A DNA stretch of 64,000 bases from Spirometra erinaceieuropaei (lineage: Eukaryota > Platyhelminthes > Cestoda > Diphyllobothriidea > Diphyllobothriidae), in NCBI GenBank assembly GCA_902702965.1, contig CACRXP010000167.1, positions 174,652 to 238,651 of the forward strand. Reading direction: 5' to 3'. A model generated the notes under the pieces. It saw nothing but the letters and a program-made list of their open reading frames with translations. It did no database searches and was not told where the DNA came from. Every line of letters begins with the position of its first letter. Position 1 is the first letter of the stretch. Made by a program: the position numbers and the translations under genes. Of the stretch, positions 33,344-44,771 are shown in pieces.

Positions 33344-33383
33344 GTAAGCTGTCGGAATAATTTGTAATCAGTTGGGATTTAAG
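33344..33383 (+). other. 40-nt intron of the calsyntenin gene
   Basis: GTAAGC donor and GGGATTTAAG acceptor. It is required because the frame hits a stop (TAA at 33358-33360) if read through, and because both flanking exons are phase 1. Using the alternative AATCAG acceptor at 33371 would place an in-frame stop, which supports the 33383 site. Confidence 0.65.
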
Positions 33384-33527
33384 CGCATGGATCGGAAATT
33401 GGCGTTTATTTTAACCTGGAACAAAAAACCGGCAATGCGTATGTAGGCAAATTTGTCAGAGGCTCACGTACAGTCCAACTGTCTCCACCTCTCAGTGCCA
33501 GCGCCGACCCCCAAATAAGCTTTTCTG
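33384..33527 (+). CDS. CLSTN: Calsyntenin, exon 2 (start of first cadherin repeat)
   Basis: It encodes AHGSEIGVYFNLEQKTGNAY, then VGKFVRG, VQLSPPLSASADPQISFSG. The pattern Y-x-G, V-x-L-x-PPL-x-A and F-x-G matches the N-terminal region of vertebrate calsyntenins (YHG..., LLDPPL.A, LRFAG). The exon ends in phase 1 at TCTG/GTTAGT. It joins exon 3 to give the conserved G-x-ICGF. Confidence 0.85.
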
Positions 33528-35409
33528 GTTAGTTTTTTTACAGTCTTTTACTACTACTATTGAGCTTTTAAATGTCGTGCTTAACTCAATTGGTGTAAAC
33601 TACACATACATGCATGAAGTAATTTCCCAACTATCTCTGGTCCTCGCGTTAACAACTGAGTCACAGCTTAGTCCAAAAATTATTCGTTCTCCTCGACTTT
33701 TAACATAACTCGTTAAATATAATACAATGTTTTACAGCAGATATATTCGTTTGGGGATTACTAATAGAAATCATGTTTGCGGCATTTTTGCTTATAAATC
33801 TAACCTAAATGAGAACATATGCCATTTACTTATTCATAATCATTGGTCACAAGTAGGGTTGATTAATTGATTGTGGAAAAATGCAGCGTTAGACTTTGCT
33901 TTTTGAGGAAATTTCCTCTGCTCTGCGCACATTTCCTCCGTAAAACGCGTTAATCAAAGAAGGACAAATGGCAGACGCTTGTCACTGATTCCCTCAAAGG
34001 GATTTTTACGTATATCCGAGGCGGCGACTGTAATAGGACTGAAAAGATAGCCTTACTACTGCGCGCCGCATTCTTTGAAGAGGGATTTGATGTGGCTAGG
34101 AAGATCCACATTGAACTTACATTGGGCAGGTCAAATGAGCGAAGGCAAAATCTTACATCTGTAAGGGTGGGAGTAATCAGATCTCGGCGCGACGTTGCCT
34201 TGTAGAAATGGTTAGAAGAGTGTATTGCTGGATGTCGCATGACTCTTGCAAATCAAATAGTTAACGTTTGCGTGCTATTCCCGGTCACCGAAGTAAAACA
34301 CAACGCATAATTTAGTTATTTGCACGGAAGATGGATTTGCTGTTCATTTGTAAGGCCTTCTGTGGATCCGTTGTTTTTATGAAACACGTTCATGTTCGCA
34401 CTCCTCGAGTTTAACACACATGGCTTCTCAGTAGCAGGGTACAGGTGGTTGCAGTACGATATCCACATCTTTCTTATTTCTGTGGCACAGCGTTCTGTTT
34501 TGGGTAATTCTAAAGCTTGCTGTCACTACTTGCTCTACGACTTCAGAATCACATCAATAGTGTGCAAAATATGTCCTTGCTTGCTCCATCTAGTTTTGAA
34601 GCGTTTTAATAGCGATGTATAAACCTCATTCGTCCCACTGCGGTCATTTTGAGAATCAGGTCTTGTGGGTCGCATTCCACTCCTGGTTTCTCCTGTCCAG
34701 TAATGAGCAAGATACACGAATATATTCTCGAAAAGGACTACATGTAAATTCCAAGGTAGACATGATGACTCATTGATTTTCCTCCATGCCGCGACCACCG
34801 ACATACTTTCGGATGTCAGTGATGGTGAAGAGTTGTAAATCATTCTCGGCCTGCCCTGGGGACTTCCATTAATTTTAAATCAAAATACATTCTGATAGCG
34901 TGAAGAGGTAACCTAGAGTATTGTCTGTTCTTAATTCGATGTATAGTTTTCCGTCCGCATGTCTAGCTCCGTTTTCTTGTAAGCCTGAAATGTTTTGACA
35001 GGTTGGGTAATTGCCATCTTTCCAGCATTATCCACTTATCGTTTGGCAAAGGCGCCAAAAGTATGCAAAATTTGTCTTTTGTGGGATGTCAAGAGGACGC
35101 CCTTCCATTTGCTTGATTTTCTTAAAAATGTATTTCCCGAAATTAAATAACAAAATAGAACCCACACTGTGGACACATAAGACATGCAATCGTATTACTT
35201 GTACTTGGTCCAGTCTTGATCATACCATAGTTGGCCAGTCTCAAGGATACCATTGAGCATATCTCGCCGCTCGTGACGATTTATCCCAGCAGACCTTGAG
35301 AGTTCAGTCCACTTCCTTCCCCAGCATATCATTTCGCCAGACGTATTTCGAGGAGGACTGCCATAAGCTTCCTACTTAAATTCTAATTAGGGGTTTTCTA
35401 TTTTAATAG

Positions 35410-35602
35410 GCAAAATATGCGGCTTTCATGCGATTGGTGAGGGGGACAACTTTCCCTTCAACGTCGATTTGGTTGACGCAGCGGCGGGGTTGGGCGAAGT
35501 TCGTGTGCGGCCAGACGTTGACATGGGCTCGCTAAGAGAGAGCGAGTTTGTTTTCCACATTGAGGCCTACGACTGCGACAATCCTCCACATTACTCACAG
35601 CG
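35410..35602 (+). CDS. CLSTN: Calsyntenin, exon 3 (first cadherin repeat)
   Basis: It encodes KICGFHAIGEGDNFPFNVDL, GLGEVRVRPDVDM and FVFHIEAYDCDNPPHYSQR. The ICGF start, NxPF and IxAYDC motifs are calsyntenin hallmarks. The acceptor is TTCTATTTTAATAG and the donor CAGCG/GTAAGT, leaving phase 2. Intron 2 is 1882 nt (33528-35409). Intron 3, 35603-52774, is about 17.2 kb and packed with mobile DNA. Confidence 0.9.
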
Positions 35603-35914
35603 GTAAGTGATCGCCTTCCTTTGCCACAAGGCTTATCTGTACACAGTACCCATCCTCATTGTAGAATATCTATCAGCCATTTATGTTGTCTACGAGTTTG
35701 CTGGTGTTTCTGAAAACCAGATGACGGCCACCACGATTTATAAGTTCTATTACGGAGTGCGGTTGTGTGAAAAGTGCTACGATGCCAAGAGCTATGCTCC
35801 ACTTCAGCACTACGACCCTTACGCCGACTATATCTATCCACTGAGTGTTTAACTTTCGACTAAGGCATTCCTACGATGCATATATTATCAGTCTCAAAAC
35901 AGGGGTTTGCTCAT

Positions 35915-36110
35915 TTAGCTTGCTCGTGGCTTAGTGGTTAGAGACGTTGGGCTTCTAACTAACAAGTCGCGAAGTTGAGCCCCAGGTGTTCCACACTTCG
36001 GAGTTGGGTAGGACTGGATGGCGACGACTAATAAACCAAAAGTGGTCATTCCAGTGTTCCCTGTCTTTGTCGGCAATGCCATTCTTCATATATATGTATA
36101 TATAGTAGAG
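35915..36110 (+). repeat. SINE family A, forward copy (tRNA-Arg-like head)
   Basis: Its head has an A box (TGGCTTAGTGGTTAGAG) and a B-box relative (GAAGTTGAGCCCC). The would-be anticodon loop reads CTTCTAA, i.e. TCT, as in tRNA-Arg. The body GACTAATAAACCAAAAGTGG... to GGCAATGCCATTCT follows. Confidence 0.65.
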
Positions 36111-36320
36111 GAACGCTCACCGATCGTCCTTACTGATCTCACTTGCCACGTTGTGCCTTACGGGCTCTCTCTCGAGCCCAACCAGCACCCACATAGCGGT
36201 GCATGATAAAGGCAGAATGTTATTAACGACAAAGACAAGGGATGCTGGAATGGTTATTTCTAGCTTATTAGCCGTCGTCAACCGGCCATACCCAACTACT
36301 GTGCATCCCTGATCGAAGCC
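36111..36320 (-). repeat. SINE family A, inverted body copy
   Basis: It contains the palindrome GGGCTCTCTCTCGAGCCC and the body in reverse (GGCAGAATGTTATTAACGAC, AAGACAAGGGATGCTGGAAT, TTATTAGCCGTCGTCAACCG). It sits head-to-tail against the forward copy, making a local inverted repeat. Confidence 0.65.
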
Positions 36321-36324
36321 AACA

Positions 36325-36530
36325 GGACAACGAGCCTGTGGCTTAGTGGTTAGAGGCGTTGGACTTCTACATAAGAGGTCGCAGGGTCGAGTCCCACGTT
36401 TTCCACGCTTCGGATTGGGTATGACTGACTAACGACGGCTAATAAGCCAGAAGTGGCCATTCCAGTCTCCCTTGTTATTGTCGGTAATGAAATTCTGTAT
36501 ATATATGTATAGTAGAGGTGGCATGCATTC
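36325..36530 (+). repeat. SINE family A, second forward copy
   Basis: The head is better preserved here: CGAGCCTGTGGCTTAGTGG, GGACTTCTACATAAG and a B box GGGTCGAGTCCC. The body ends GTCGGTAATGAAATTCTG before a TATATATG tract. Confidence 0.7.
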
Positions 36531-36719
36531 CGAGATGATATAATAACAAAGGAAGAGGTTCTTCGGATGAAAACTGAGTTTTAGTTTGTATATATAGACA
36601 AGTAACTTCAATCACCTTTACTTATAATCACACAGAGAAAGTAGAGATGGATTTATCAGATCCCGCTGACGAGTTATGCTAATGGTCTGTGTCCTTCTAG
36701 AAGTCCTAAGTTACGCTAT

Positions 36720-36990
36720 TGCAAACGAAGATGTCGACCATGTGTCCCACAGCATGGCGGGCACGGGCTCAGAGACTTTCGTGTGAACTAGTTTATGATG
36801 ATAGCAGACTTGCGCAGCATCTACGGCACCCCTCCCCCCTTATCTCTGGGGACGCGGCGTGTAGAGAAAACTAGGAAGACTGGGGTGAATCGGGCGCGGT
36901 AAACAGCCCGTGTACTCGTGCCACACGTGCCAAGACGGGAGTGCCTTTAGGGACACATTCTGAATGAGCCATTGTAGCCTGACAATATAG
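36720..36990 (+). repeat. GC-rich dispersed repeat (family R), partial copy
   Basis: It shares ACCATGTGTCCCACAGCATG, GCAGACTTGCGCAGCATCTA and CCCCTCC segments with 54795-54905 and 60700-60815, and the CCACACGTGCC...TTTAGGGACACAT end with 61005-61115. It is non-coding in every copy. Confidence 0.55.
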
Positions 36991-38116
36991 TGTACGGCCT
37001 ACCAGGAACCTAAACTAATTAGCACTAAGAAGATCACATGCGAGATAAGAAATTGGTAAGTATTTGTCGGTCCAGACAAAACTTCCAAGATCATTATACC
37101 CCAGATTTTGACGCACTACGGACCCCTCCACTTGGTACAGGTTGGCATGATGTGGGGATGATAAACTGCGAGGAAAGTGTTTTTACTTAGTACATTGTGG
37201 AACATTTTCTTCTCATCATGTTTTCGGGTCCTGCACGCAGCCTTCCCGCGTATTTAAATGCTGAGTTTTTCGCTAATTAATGTGCGTCGCTTGATCCACG
37301 AGGAAGTCCCACCGTCCCTCGTCCAGTTTGAAATGAATGAACACCGGTGCTAGGTAGGCATTTGTTAGATCCTTCGGAGGATTTAAGTTTCCCGCCTCTT
37401 AAGCTCATCTGGGCCCCGCCTTGCGGACGCGAAATCACCGTAAAGACAGCGCCAGATGCAATCGGAACATCCGTCAGCGGACGGCGTGTGATCATGTTCA
37501 TAAAAAAGGTGAACGCTACTCACAGTAAGCCTGGCGGGAGTTCAGGCGTGTGTCCTGCCAAAAGAAGTCATTGGTGCGAACTAAGACCTGCCTGCTTCTG
37601 AACGCTTTCCTCTTAACCGCCCCTTACCCCCTCCTCGTCAGCGCAAGAATCACATGAAACTCCAGCTCACTTAGTGAGTGAGTTTGCCTTCGTGCCGGTG
37701 CGGCTGTGCGCAGGCCAATGGCGAAGGCACCCGAAACGCAGATGCGGCAGGATGCTGCAGCTTCGGCTCATTGTTCTGGCAATCGCGCAAGCACTCTCAT
37801 ACACACACACGAAAGGCATGTGACCTGAAGGCGTCGGTCTTCATTCCAAATCAATATGCAGAATGAAGCACCTGGAGTGGGTTTTCTAGGTCAACTTTCT
37901 CCTTTCCTGGTTTTGTTTATGGCTGCCCCAGACACCCCTGGCCTCCTCAGACACACACACACTCAGAAACGTTCGCATTCAGCTTGGCTTCCGATCTACG
38001 CGGTTTAAAACAGCTTGCAACATGAGGAGCTTACCTCCTAGTCCTCCCCCTCATTCACTGACATTACTCGCTTTTGGAAATAGTGCAATGCTAGACTGGC
38101 AGTCATGGTTTGCATA

Positions 38117-38508
38117 GACGGGTCGGCAACGGTATGGAGAAGGACACCAAGTAACTGACGGCAGACTGTGGATGACGTCATAGGGGCTTTAATCTTGGCA
38201 TCCATTCGCAGGCTTTTGCAGAAATTACTCTTCCAATAACAATCACTCTCAATGACTTTGAACCATTATTTAAACTCCTTTATTTTTTGAAATCCGCGTT
38301 TTTTTCATTTTTAATTACCGCGCTCATTTACGTTTTCGTACGAAAACGTACGATGAGTCTTTCAGGAGAAATCCTGCATTTCGTCAGCTTACTGTCTAGT
38401 GCGCTGCCCCACCCGTAAAACTCCCCTTAATGCCAATCACGTTTGATACGATCAAAAGTCTGCCGTCAGTTAGGTGGGGTACTTCTCCATACCGCTGTCG
38501 ACGGGCCA
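38117..38508. repeat. Inverted-repeat element, about 390 bp, 52-bp arms
   Basis: GACGGGTCGGCAACGG...GTATGGAGAAGGAC...AACTGACGGCAGACT at 38117-38167 is matched in reverse complement at 38457-38508. The interior holds a TTTTCGTACGAAAACGTACG palindrome (38331-38352). It is probably a MITE or foldback fragment; only one copy was found in the window. Confidence 0.5.
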
Positions 38509-39779
38509 AGTCATGTCTGAAGACACAGTCGATGCAGTTCACACAAGTTGTCAGTGCAGCGAAAACGTGGAACATATGCTGGTAGTAGTGTGTAAACAAA
38601 GAGGGCTTGTAATAAGAAAAAACACCAAAAGTAGACTTTTATCAGCGGCAATTGCTTACCCCTTATTATTTAAAGATAACAAAGGACCTCCTAGACCGCC
38701 GAAATCGAAAACTCGCAGCGCTTGACTGTCGAAAGTGAATTTATTTCATGTACTTCTGGCATTCGTCAATTCGATCCCATAGCAGGAGAAAATACTTGCC
38801 TGTCTTTTAAAACACAGAGAACGCTGCATGACAGTAAACAGCCGATAATGCAGTTGCATTACCGACAAAAATCACCAAAGACTGGGGTGTGATTTCGTCG
38901 CGCCCAGCCAACTGACGGAACACTTGTCCTAGAGAGTCCTTTATGTGATTTGGGCAGAATTGTTGATCTGACTTTGGCAGGTATGCCCACTGTCCCTGAG
39001 CGAGGGAATCTATAATTTATCTCGCCAAAACAATGGGAACTACCAAGCCCAAGAATGGTCGTAATTAGAGCCATTGTTGTTCTCAGTTTGCCATTGTCTC
39101 GCAGATGGCGCGAAAAGCTATCAGGTAGTGTACCAGAGAGAACGAGAGAGAGAGTAGTTTTTCATTGGCGTAACAAGCTAGTCGCATGCCTTAAATTGAT
39201 GGTGTTCAAAACGGAGGCTAAAAGCAGGTTATCATGTCTCATTTAAGGCTATGAGACAGGAGGGATGGAGTCTTTGCTTCATTGATAAACGAAGAGTTTC
39301 GCCGTACTATTCAGAAAAGTAATTTAATTCGCAGCGCATCGCAGGCTATTTGAAAGCATGCGCATCTTCTAGGCAGTCTTTTGCCTCTGTCATCCATTCA
39401 GGGGATGGAGGAGAAGATCGCTGACCAGACGCCAGCGAGCCGTCTTTTATTAATGAACGATGGCAGGTTTTTTCACTTTTCGTGGTCACACTGATGGCTC
39501 AAGGGTGGTCTCATAGTTTTCTGTTCCGCAAAATACACGAAAACGTGCTTTATTTATGATAAATCGCAAATTAAGTGGGAGAAATACACAGTTTATTGGT
39601 GCCTATTTACACATATTAGCAACTGATAAACAAAGAAAAATATGTTTCACAGTCCAGTTCTGTCGAACCTTCGCTCTGTGAAAGCCAAGACTATACTTCA
39701 TGACCAATAATCTTATAGTTCAATACGGAGCCCTGCATATCAGATTGAATAAATTACTTAGATAACTTTAGCCCAAAGA

Positions 39780-41270
39780 TGCGATCATGACGAATGAATG
39801 GCGCCAAAGGAAACCAACGGACACCGCTTAGACCCAATTCTATGCTCTACTAGAGATCCACACGCCATATGTTCCACTGCGGCCAACCGTTGCCCCAGAA
39901 GTGTATCCCATCCTATAAGTTGGCAAAGTTTCTCCAAAGCAATTCGAATACGTCGACCTAGTCAGACGCCCAACTTTTTTTGACGATCAGAGGATCCAGT
40001 CGAACGAAATCGCGGTCTCTTTCTACTTGATACCGTTTTTCAAGTCCACTACACCCAATTGTGCACTTGAGGTCCTGCGCAAGGAAACTGAGGAAGCGCA
40101 CGACGAACTTCAAAGTCTGTTCAAGCTTGAGCACCTCATGAGGCTGTTCAAATTTTGCCAAACGACCTGCTTCGCCTTTGCGGGAGAAACGTATGAGCGG
40201 ATCAAGTGAGCTCTAATTGACTCCCTGTCTCCAGTTTAATGCCAGAACTGGCCCTACAATGGGGAAGGAAAGACTGCTTTCATCCAGGAGGTGCCGATCT
40301 TTTGGCGTACTTACGTTCACATGTCTGTTATCTTTAGGAAGAGCGAGCTGCAAATTTCCATATTCTGCTTAACTCCGCTTTCCCAGATATACATGAACTT
40401 TACGAAGGAAAAAAGCAACAACCGCCCTTTCTTGGTGTCCTGGTGAGTTGCAGTCCCTACGGTGAAATAGGAAAAACGGTCTACAGGAAGGCAACAAACA
40501 CCACACAACCTCTGAGTTTTAACGGAGGCCTTCTGGTGGCTCGAAAACGTAACTGCGTGAGAACACTCTCCAAACAGGTTCAGATTAAGTGCAGCAACTT
40601 TGAAGCAAAAGCCCGTGAGTCCCGAGATCTTCGCGATCAATTTATGCGGAATGGCTATCCTAAGGCGTTTATAAGCTGATAACTATGCGTTCGCCTCCCG
40701 AAAGACCCAACCGGAAATAACGCCAATGAGATGGCATGCTCTGCCATGCGAAAAGGACTTTTCAAAGGCGATAGGGCACACTGCTGTGGGATTGTGTGTT
40801 GGAATTGCGCACTGCCTCAAAGCCGCCATGCGCAGTTAAAAGATAACGAAAAGCAAGGACCGATTGGATTCCAGGCAACGGTCGGGTGTAGTGTATAGTA
40901 TCCCCTGCATGAACTGTCCTTGTGTTTACACAGGTCAGAGTGAATGCACGTCCGGTTCGCGCTTTCACGAACATGAGTTGGCTGTGCGAGAGGATCGCAA
41001 ATTATCATAAGGGACTATCAACACCTTCCAAACCGGTCACAGCAAGCAAGACAAACCGAGAAGTAATTGAAGCCTGATCCTCGGATTGGAAGTTAGTCAA
41101 TCAATGTAACGACCTGACGGCGTCAAAGTGTCTCGTGCAGTCACCACCAGATCTGTGTCACTGATTTTTGATTGGCTTACACCCTCATAATTTTCAATTG
41201 TGCTACTACTGCTTCTACCTCTGACGATGGACTCCTGCAGGAGTATAAAATTTCTGAAAAAATAAACAAG
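39780..41270 (+). mobile_element. Penelope-like element, near-complete but decayed (RT, linker, GIY-YIG, 3' tail)
   Basis: In order on the plus strand: VPLRPTVAPEVYPIL (39873), then IAVSFYLIPFFKST, LFKLEHLMRLFKFCQTTCFA and FAGETYERIK (40010-40207), corresponding to the Penelope RT FDVVSLFTS and TYF.FNG..Y.Q.KG motifs. FPDIHELYEG, PPFLGVLV and VYRKATNTTQPLSFN follow (40380-40520), then RKRNCVRTLSKQVQIKCSNF and FMRNGYPKAFIS (40545-40676). The nuclease remnant VVYSIPCMNCPCVYTGQS with FHEHELAV lies at 40888-40990. The tail at 41220 reads CTGACGATGGACTCC. Many stops and the catalytic YADD is not evident. It lies in calsyntenin intron 3, sense orientation. Confidence 0.8.
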
Positions 41271-41599
41271 TGGTCTTGGCGCCCGGCAAGTCTTCTTCCT
41301 TACTCATGTACAGCTCTCTTTTTTCCTACCAGGGTGGATTTGCGCTCATCTCCTACTGTTGTCTTTATATATTCTTGATCTCAGCTTGTAAGCCCTTATA
41401 CCATAGCTCAGGTGCGAGGACATCTATTTAAAAGCGCAGAATGATGGGATAGTCTGGCGTTATTTGGAGGGCGCCCTTCCTATATTTTTAGTTTCACTGG
41501 CTGGTAGGAACGGAAAACTCAGAAACGGCCATTCCAGTGTCTTAGTGTTATAGTTAAAGACTCCGGAAGACTCTGTTCGGGCCCTGCAAAACCTTTGGC

Positions 41600-42700
41600 C
41601 ATGGTGTCCGGTAGTTTACATCGAAAGAGGTCCCCCAAGCGGACCACGTGTTAGATGCGCTAGACCCTCACGGGGCCATATCGCATCTTGGCAGGCGTTG
41701 TTGGACTTGCACATCATAGCAAATTCCAACATTTCGGGGTGCGGTGGCGGATCTGGATGCCGACAGTCGTCGCGCACACGGACCCTTGCCGCCCTCAATT
41801 GTTGTTGTTGGTTAAAAGCCTGGTCATTTGCTGTGTGGACCAGGGGGGGGGGTGAAGTAGAGCGCCAAGGTGCGGGCTCGACCGTGCCATCCACCTGCGC
41901 ACTCCGACGCCTCCGGTCTTTTTGACTCTGTCTTGACACCGGGTCCAGGTGGAAAGTAGGAGGAGAGAGTGCGGTAGCCACTGTGCAAGCCTACTATCAT
42001 TTTAAACTAAATCACGCGAAAGTCACTGTGCCTGCTTTACTTTGTTGTGAAGCACACGGTGGACATCGTTGGCAACGACGCCCGAACTGTCAAGTGCGCC
42101 GGCACACGTCGGAAACAGTTTAAACTGCCCTACGACGCCCTGCTAACTTCATGCCTACCCCAAATCACCTCTACAAACGACACTAGGTACAGTCCGTGAC
42201 CGTTTTCGAGTACTTCTAATGGCTGATGTTGACGGTGAATCTCCAGGCCTCGGGTCAGGCCTTCCGCAACCTGAATCACAGTGGTTAACCCCACCGTTGC
42301 ATATTTTCTGTGCTCCGGTCCACCAAAAGACGCTACCAAAGTCTGCCTCACTATAAAATAATTCACGCGTAAGTCGCTGGTGCGGCATACACTCTGTGGG
42401 GCACACAGTGAACAGCGTCGCTTGCAACGGTCAAACTGTCGTCTCGTGTCGTCGTCAGACTTTGGGGTTGATAGGTTGGTAGGGAAATGCTTACACTGGC
42501 CTGCCAGGCCTCGAAGGAGACTCGGGTGCGTTTTGTCTGGGTTGAACCCCTAGTTACAGGGGAGTCCTCAGCTGCAGAGCTGGTCACAGTCTCTGCTCAA
42601 CAACCACAAGCAGAGGGACGGACAGTGCGGACGACTCAATCACTGTCACAGGTAAGCCCACTGGCGTACCTGTAAGCAATCGTAAAGTCAAAATGCAAAT
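41600..42700 (-). repeat. GC-rich dispersed repeat (family R), two adjacent inverted copies
   Basis: GCACACGGTGGACATCGTTG...CGAACTGTC at 42050-42090 and GGCACACAGTGAACAGCGTC...AACTGTC at 42400-42440 are two copies of the same end. The interior AGGAGAGAGTGCGG at 41961 matches 47472-47486. It contains homopurine/homopyrimidine G and C runs (41846, 42844). Confidence 0.5.
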
Positions 42701-43806
42701 GCACATTGGCCGACGTTGGAGGCGCCGTTTTGGTGCACGTTTGGAGTGAACTTTTTCATTCCTGTCAGCCGACGCCCCTTGGCCATCATCATGAATCCCT
42801 GGAGATGTCTGCTACGAACACCAAAATGGTCTTCTGCCTTCGCCCCCCCCCCGCCTACTTACCGAGTGCGGTCACGATTGTTATGGCCAGGAATGGTCTA
42901 CTTGCTTTTCTGTCATGTGGATGGACTGCTTTTGTCGCCAGTTGAGAAGAACTGGAATTACACGATGCCTATATAGCCAATTTTAGTCTCAGCTCTTGTG
43001 TTTATCGAAATCTGATGATCAAGGCCTTGTTAACAAACTACGTTTGCGTTAAGTTAGTATGGCGCGGGGAAATAAGGCTCGACTTCAGGGGAAATATTGC
43101 AGTAAATAGCATAAATGCAGTACAAGGTGCTACTGAACAGCAGACCTCCGGTAAAGATACATTTGCATTACAGGATGACGATAATATTGTTTTCTTTTAA
43201 TGATTGGTTGATGACTGAACATTCAATTGAAATGTGAAGCTAGTCGTCGGGCTGTCCAGTATATGCGAGAACATTGCCTAGTTTGGACGAGGTTCATCTG
43301 TGTGTGTAGAATCGAGTTGTCTAAATGGATGCTCGTCGACTTCACGTCGTGAAGCGAATTCGAACGATTTGATGGGAATTTGTAGACAGATTACGTGACT
43401 ACGTTGAAGTTTCTGTGTATACCTTGCGTCTAGCCCTTTTGTATCTTTGCTAAACATCAGACGATGTCAGCGTTCAAGCGTATTTCGTCTTTTTTGGCAC
43501 ACTGACCCCAAGACATTTCGTCAACTGCTCTGTTTTCCGGATATTCTGCGGAAAATGAGTCGCAAAACTGTTGTGTGCGTGATGCTGCGCATAAGACAAT
43601 GAAGACAAAATCGTAAAGATGAAAAACCAGACTGTTATGGTTTATGCTACCGCGGCTTCCCCGTAAATAGTACCATTGAAATGAAAGCTTCATTCGTGAT
43701 TTATATACTAGCAAAATTAAGATTGTCGTAGCCCATTTACCCAGGCCAAAATATTTCAGTGGCATACGGAGTTAGATGTCTTATGGATCAACTATCACGC
43801 TATGTA

Positions 43807-44771
43807 CAGTAAGTGGACTAACTCATGAAATGTTGACCGAAATTCTAAAATGCGTTTTCGTTTCCAAAAGATTGCTTAAGTGGGGTCTTAAATTTATTAT
43901 CTAGTAGCATATTTTATAATAATTTAGTTGCCTCAGGATGCCGGCTTTCGAACGAACTGCTTTTCGGCCACATGCAAAAACCACACGCCGTAAAAAATAA
44001 CTACTTACATAGCATGAATTCTTTCATCGATTTGCGACGTTCTTAAAAATGCAATTATATTCCATAGAAAAATACATAAAAATATTCACTCTTTTACCCG
44101 CTCGTTAGAAAATTACGTCCTCGTCCAATTTTATATTCGAAAGAAGGTTATAATTCGGTTTTCAAGAACTTCCAATTCCCGAGTAATTTTGAACCCGACC
44201 TCCGTTACACTTGCATCTACGGTTCGTAAACTGCAAGCGTACATTTTCCACGTACGGTAAACCATGCATTTCCCTTCAGTATTAAGAGGAGACCATATAC
44301 GGTTCATAAAACATGGCGGTAGATTTGAGCCATATTGTTAACTTTACAAGCCACATTGGCAAGTGGAGAGACATGATGTTTTTTAAACCGGCATTTCGCG
44401 GTATTGAAAAATCTTATAGTTATAAACTTTTTAAAAACAGAATTATACCCTTTCTTGAAGCATAAAATTGGAAGAAGACGTAATTTTCTACCGAAGGAGT
44501 AAACTAATGAATATTTTTATAGCTGTTTTCTATGAAATATAATTGCATTTCAAGGGCATCGAAAGTCGATGAGAGAAATTCATGCTACTTAAGTAGTTGT
44601 TTTTTACAGGGTGTGGTCGGAAAGAAGTTTGTTCGAAAGCGGACATCCTGAGGCAACTAACTTATTGTAGAATTATGCTGCTGGATAATAAACTTCAAAA
44701 CCCTACTTAAGCAATCTTTTGAAAATGAAAACACATTTTGGCTAACATTTCATGAATTAGCCCACCTACTG
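43807..44771. mobile_element. Palindromic element, copy 2 (about 965 bp)
   Basis: It starts CAGTAAGTGGACTAACTCAT after TA (43805-43806) and ends ATGAATTAGCCCACCTACTG before CA. The arms share GCGTTTTCG..., CTACTTA(A/C)(G/A)TAG and the long AT-rich stretch in inverted orientation, at roughly four-fifths identity. The right arm keeps a perfect CTACTTAAGTAG (44585-44596). No coding frame. Confidence 0.8.

Noticed and set aside
35640..35850. Possible extension of calsyntenin exon 3 or extra exon (YKFYYGVRLCEKCYDAKS...)
   Set aside because: The frame looks protein-like, but exon 3 ends at a strong GTAAGT donor and joins exon 4 in phase. Cysteine-rich coding here would disrupt the cadherin repeat.
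36325..36410. Possible tRNA-Arg gene
   Set aside because: A and B boxes are present but the acceptor stem does not pair, and the same sequence continues into a repeated body, so it is a SINE head.
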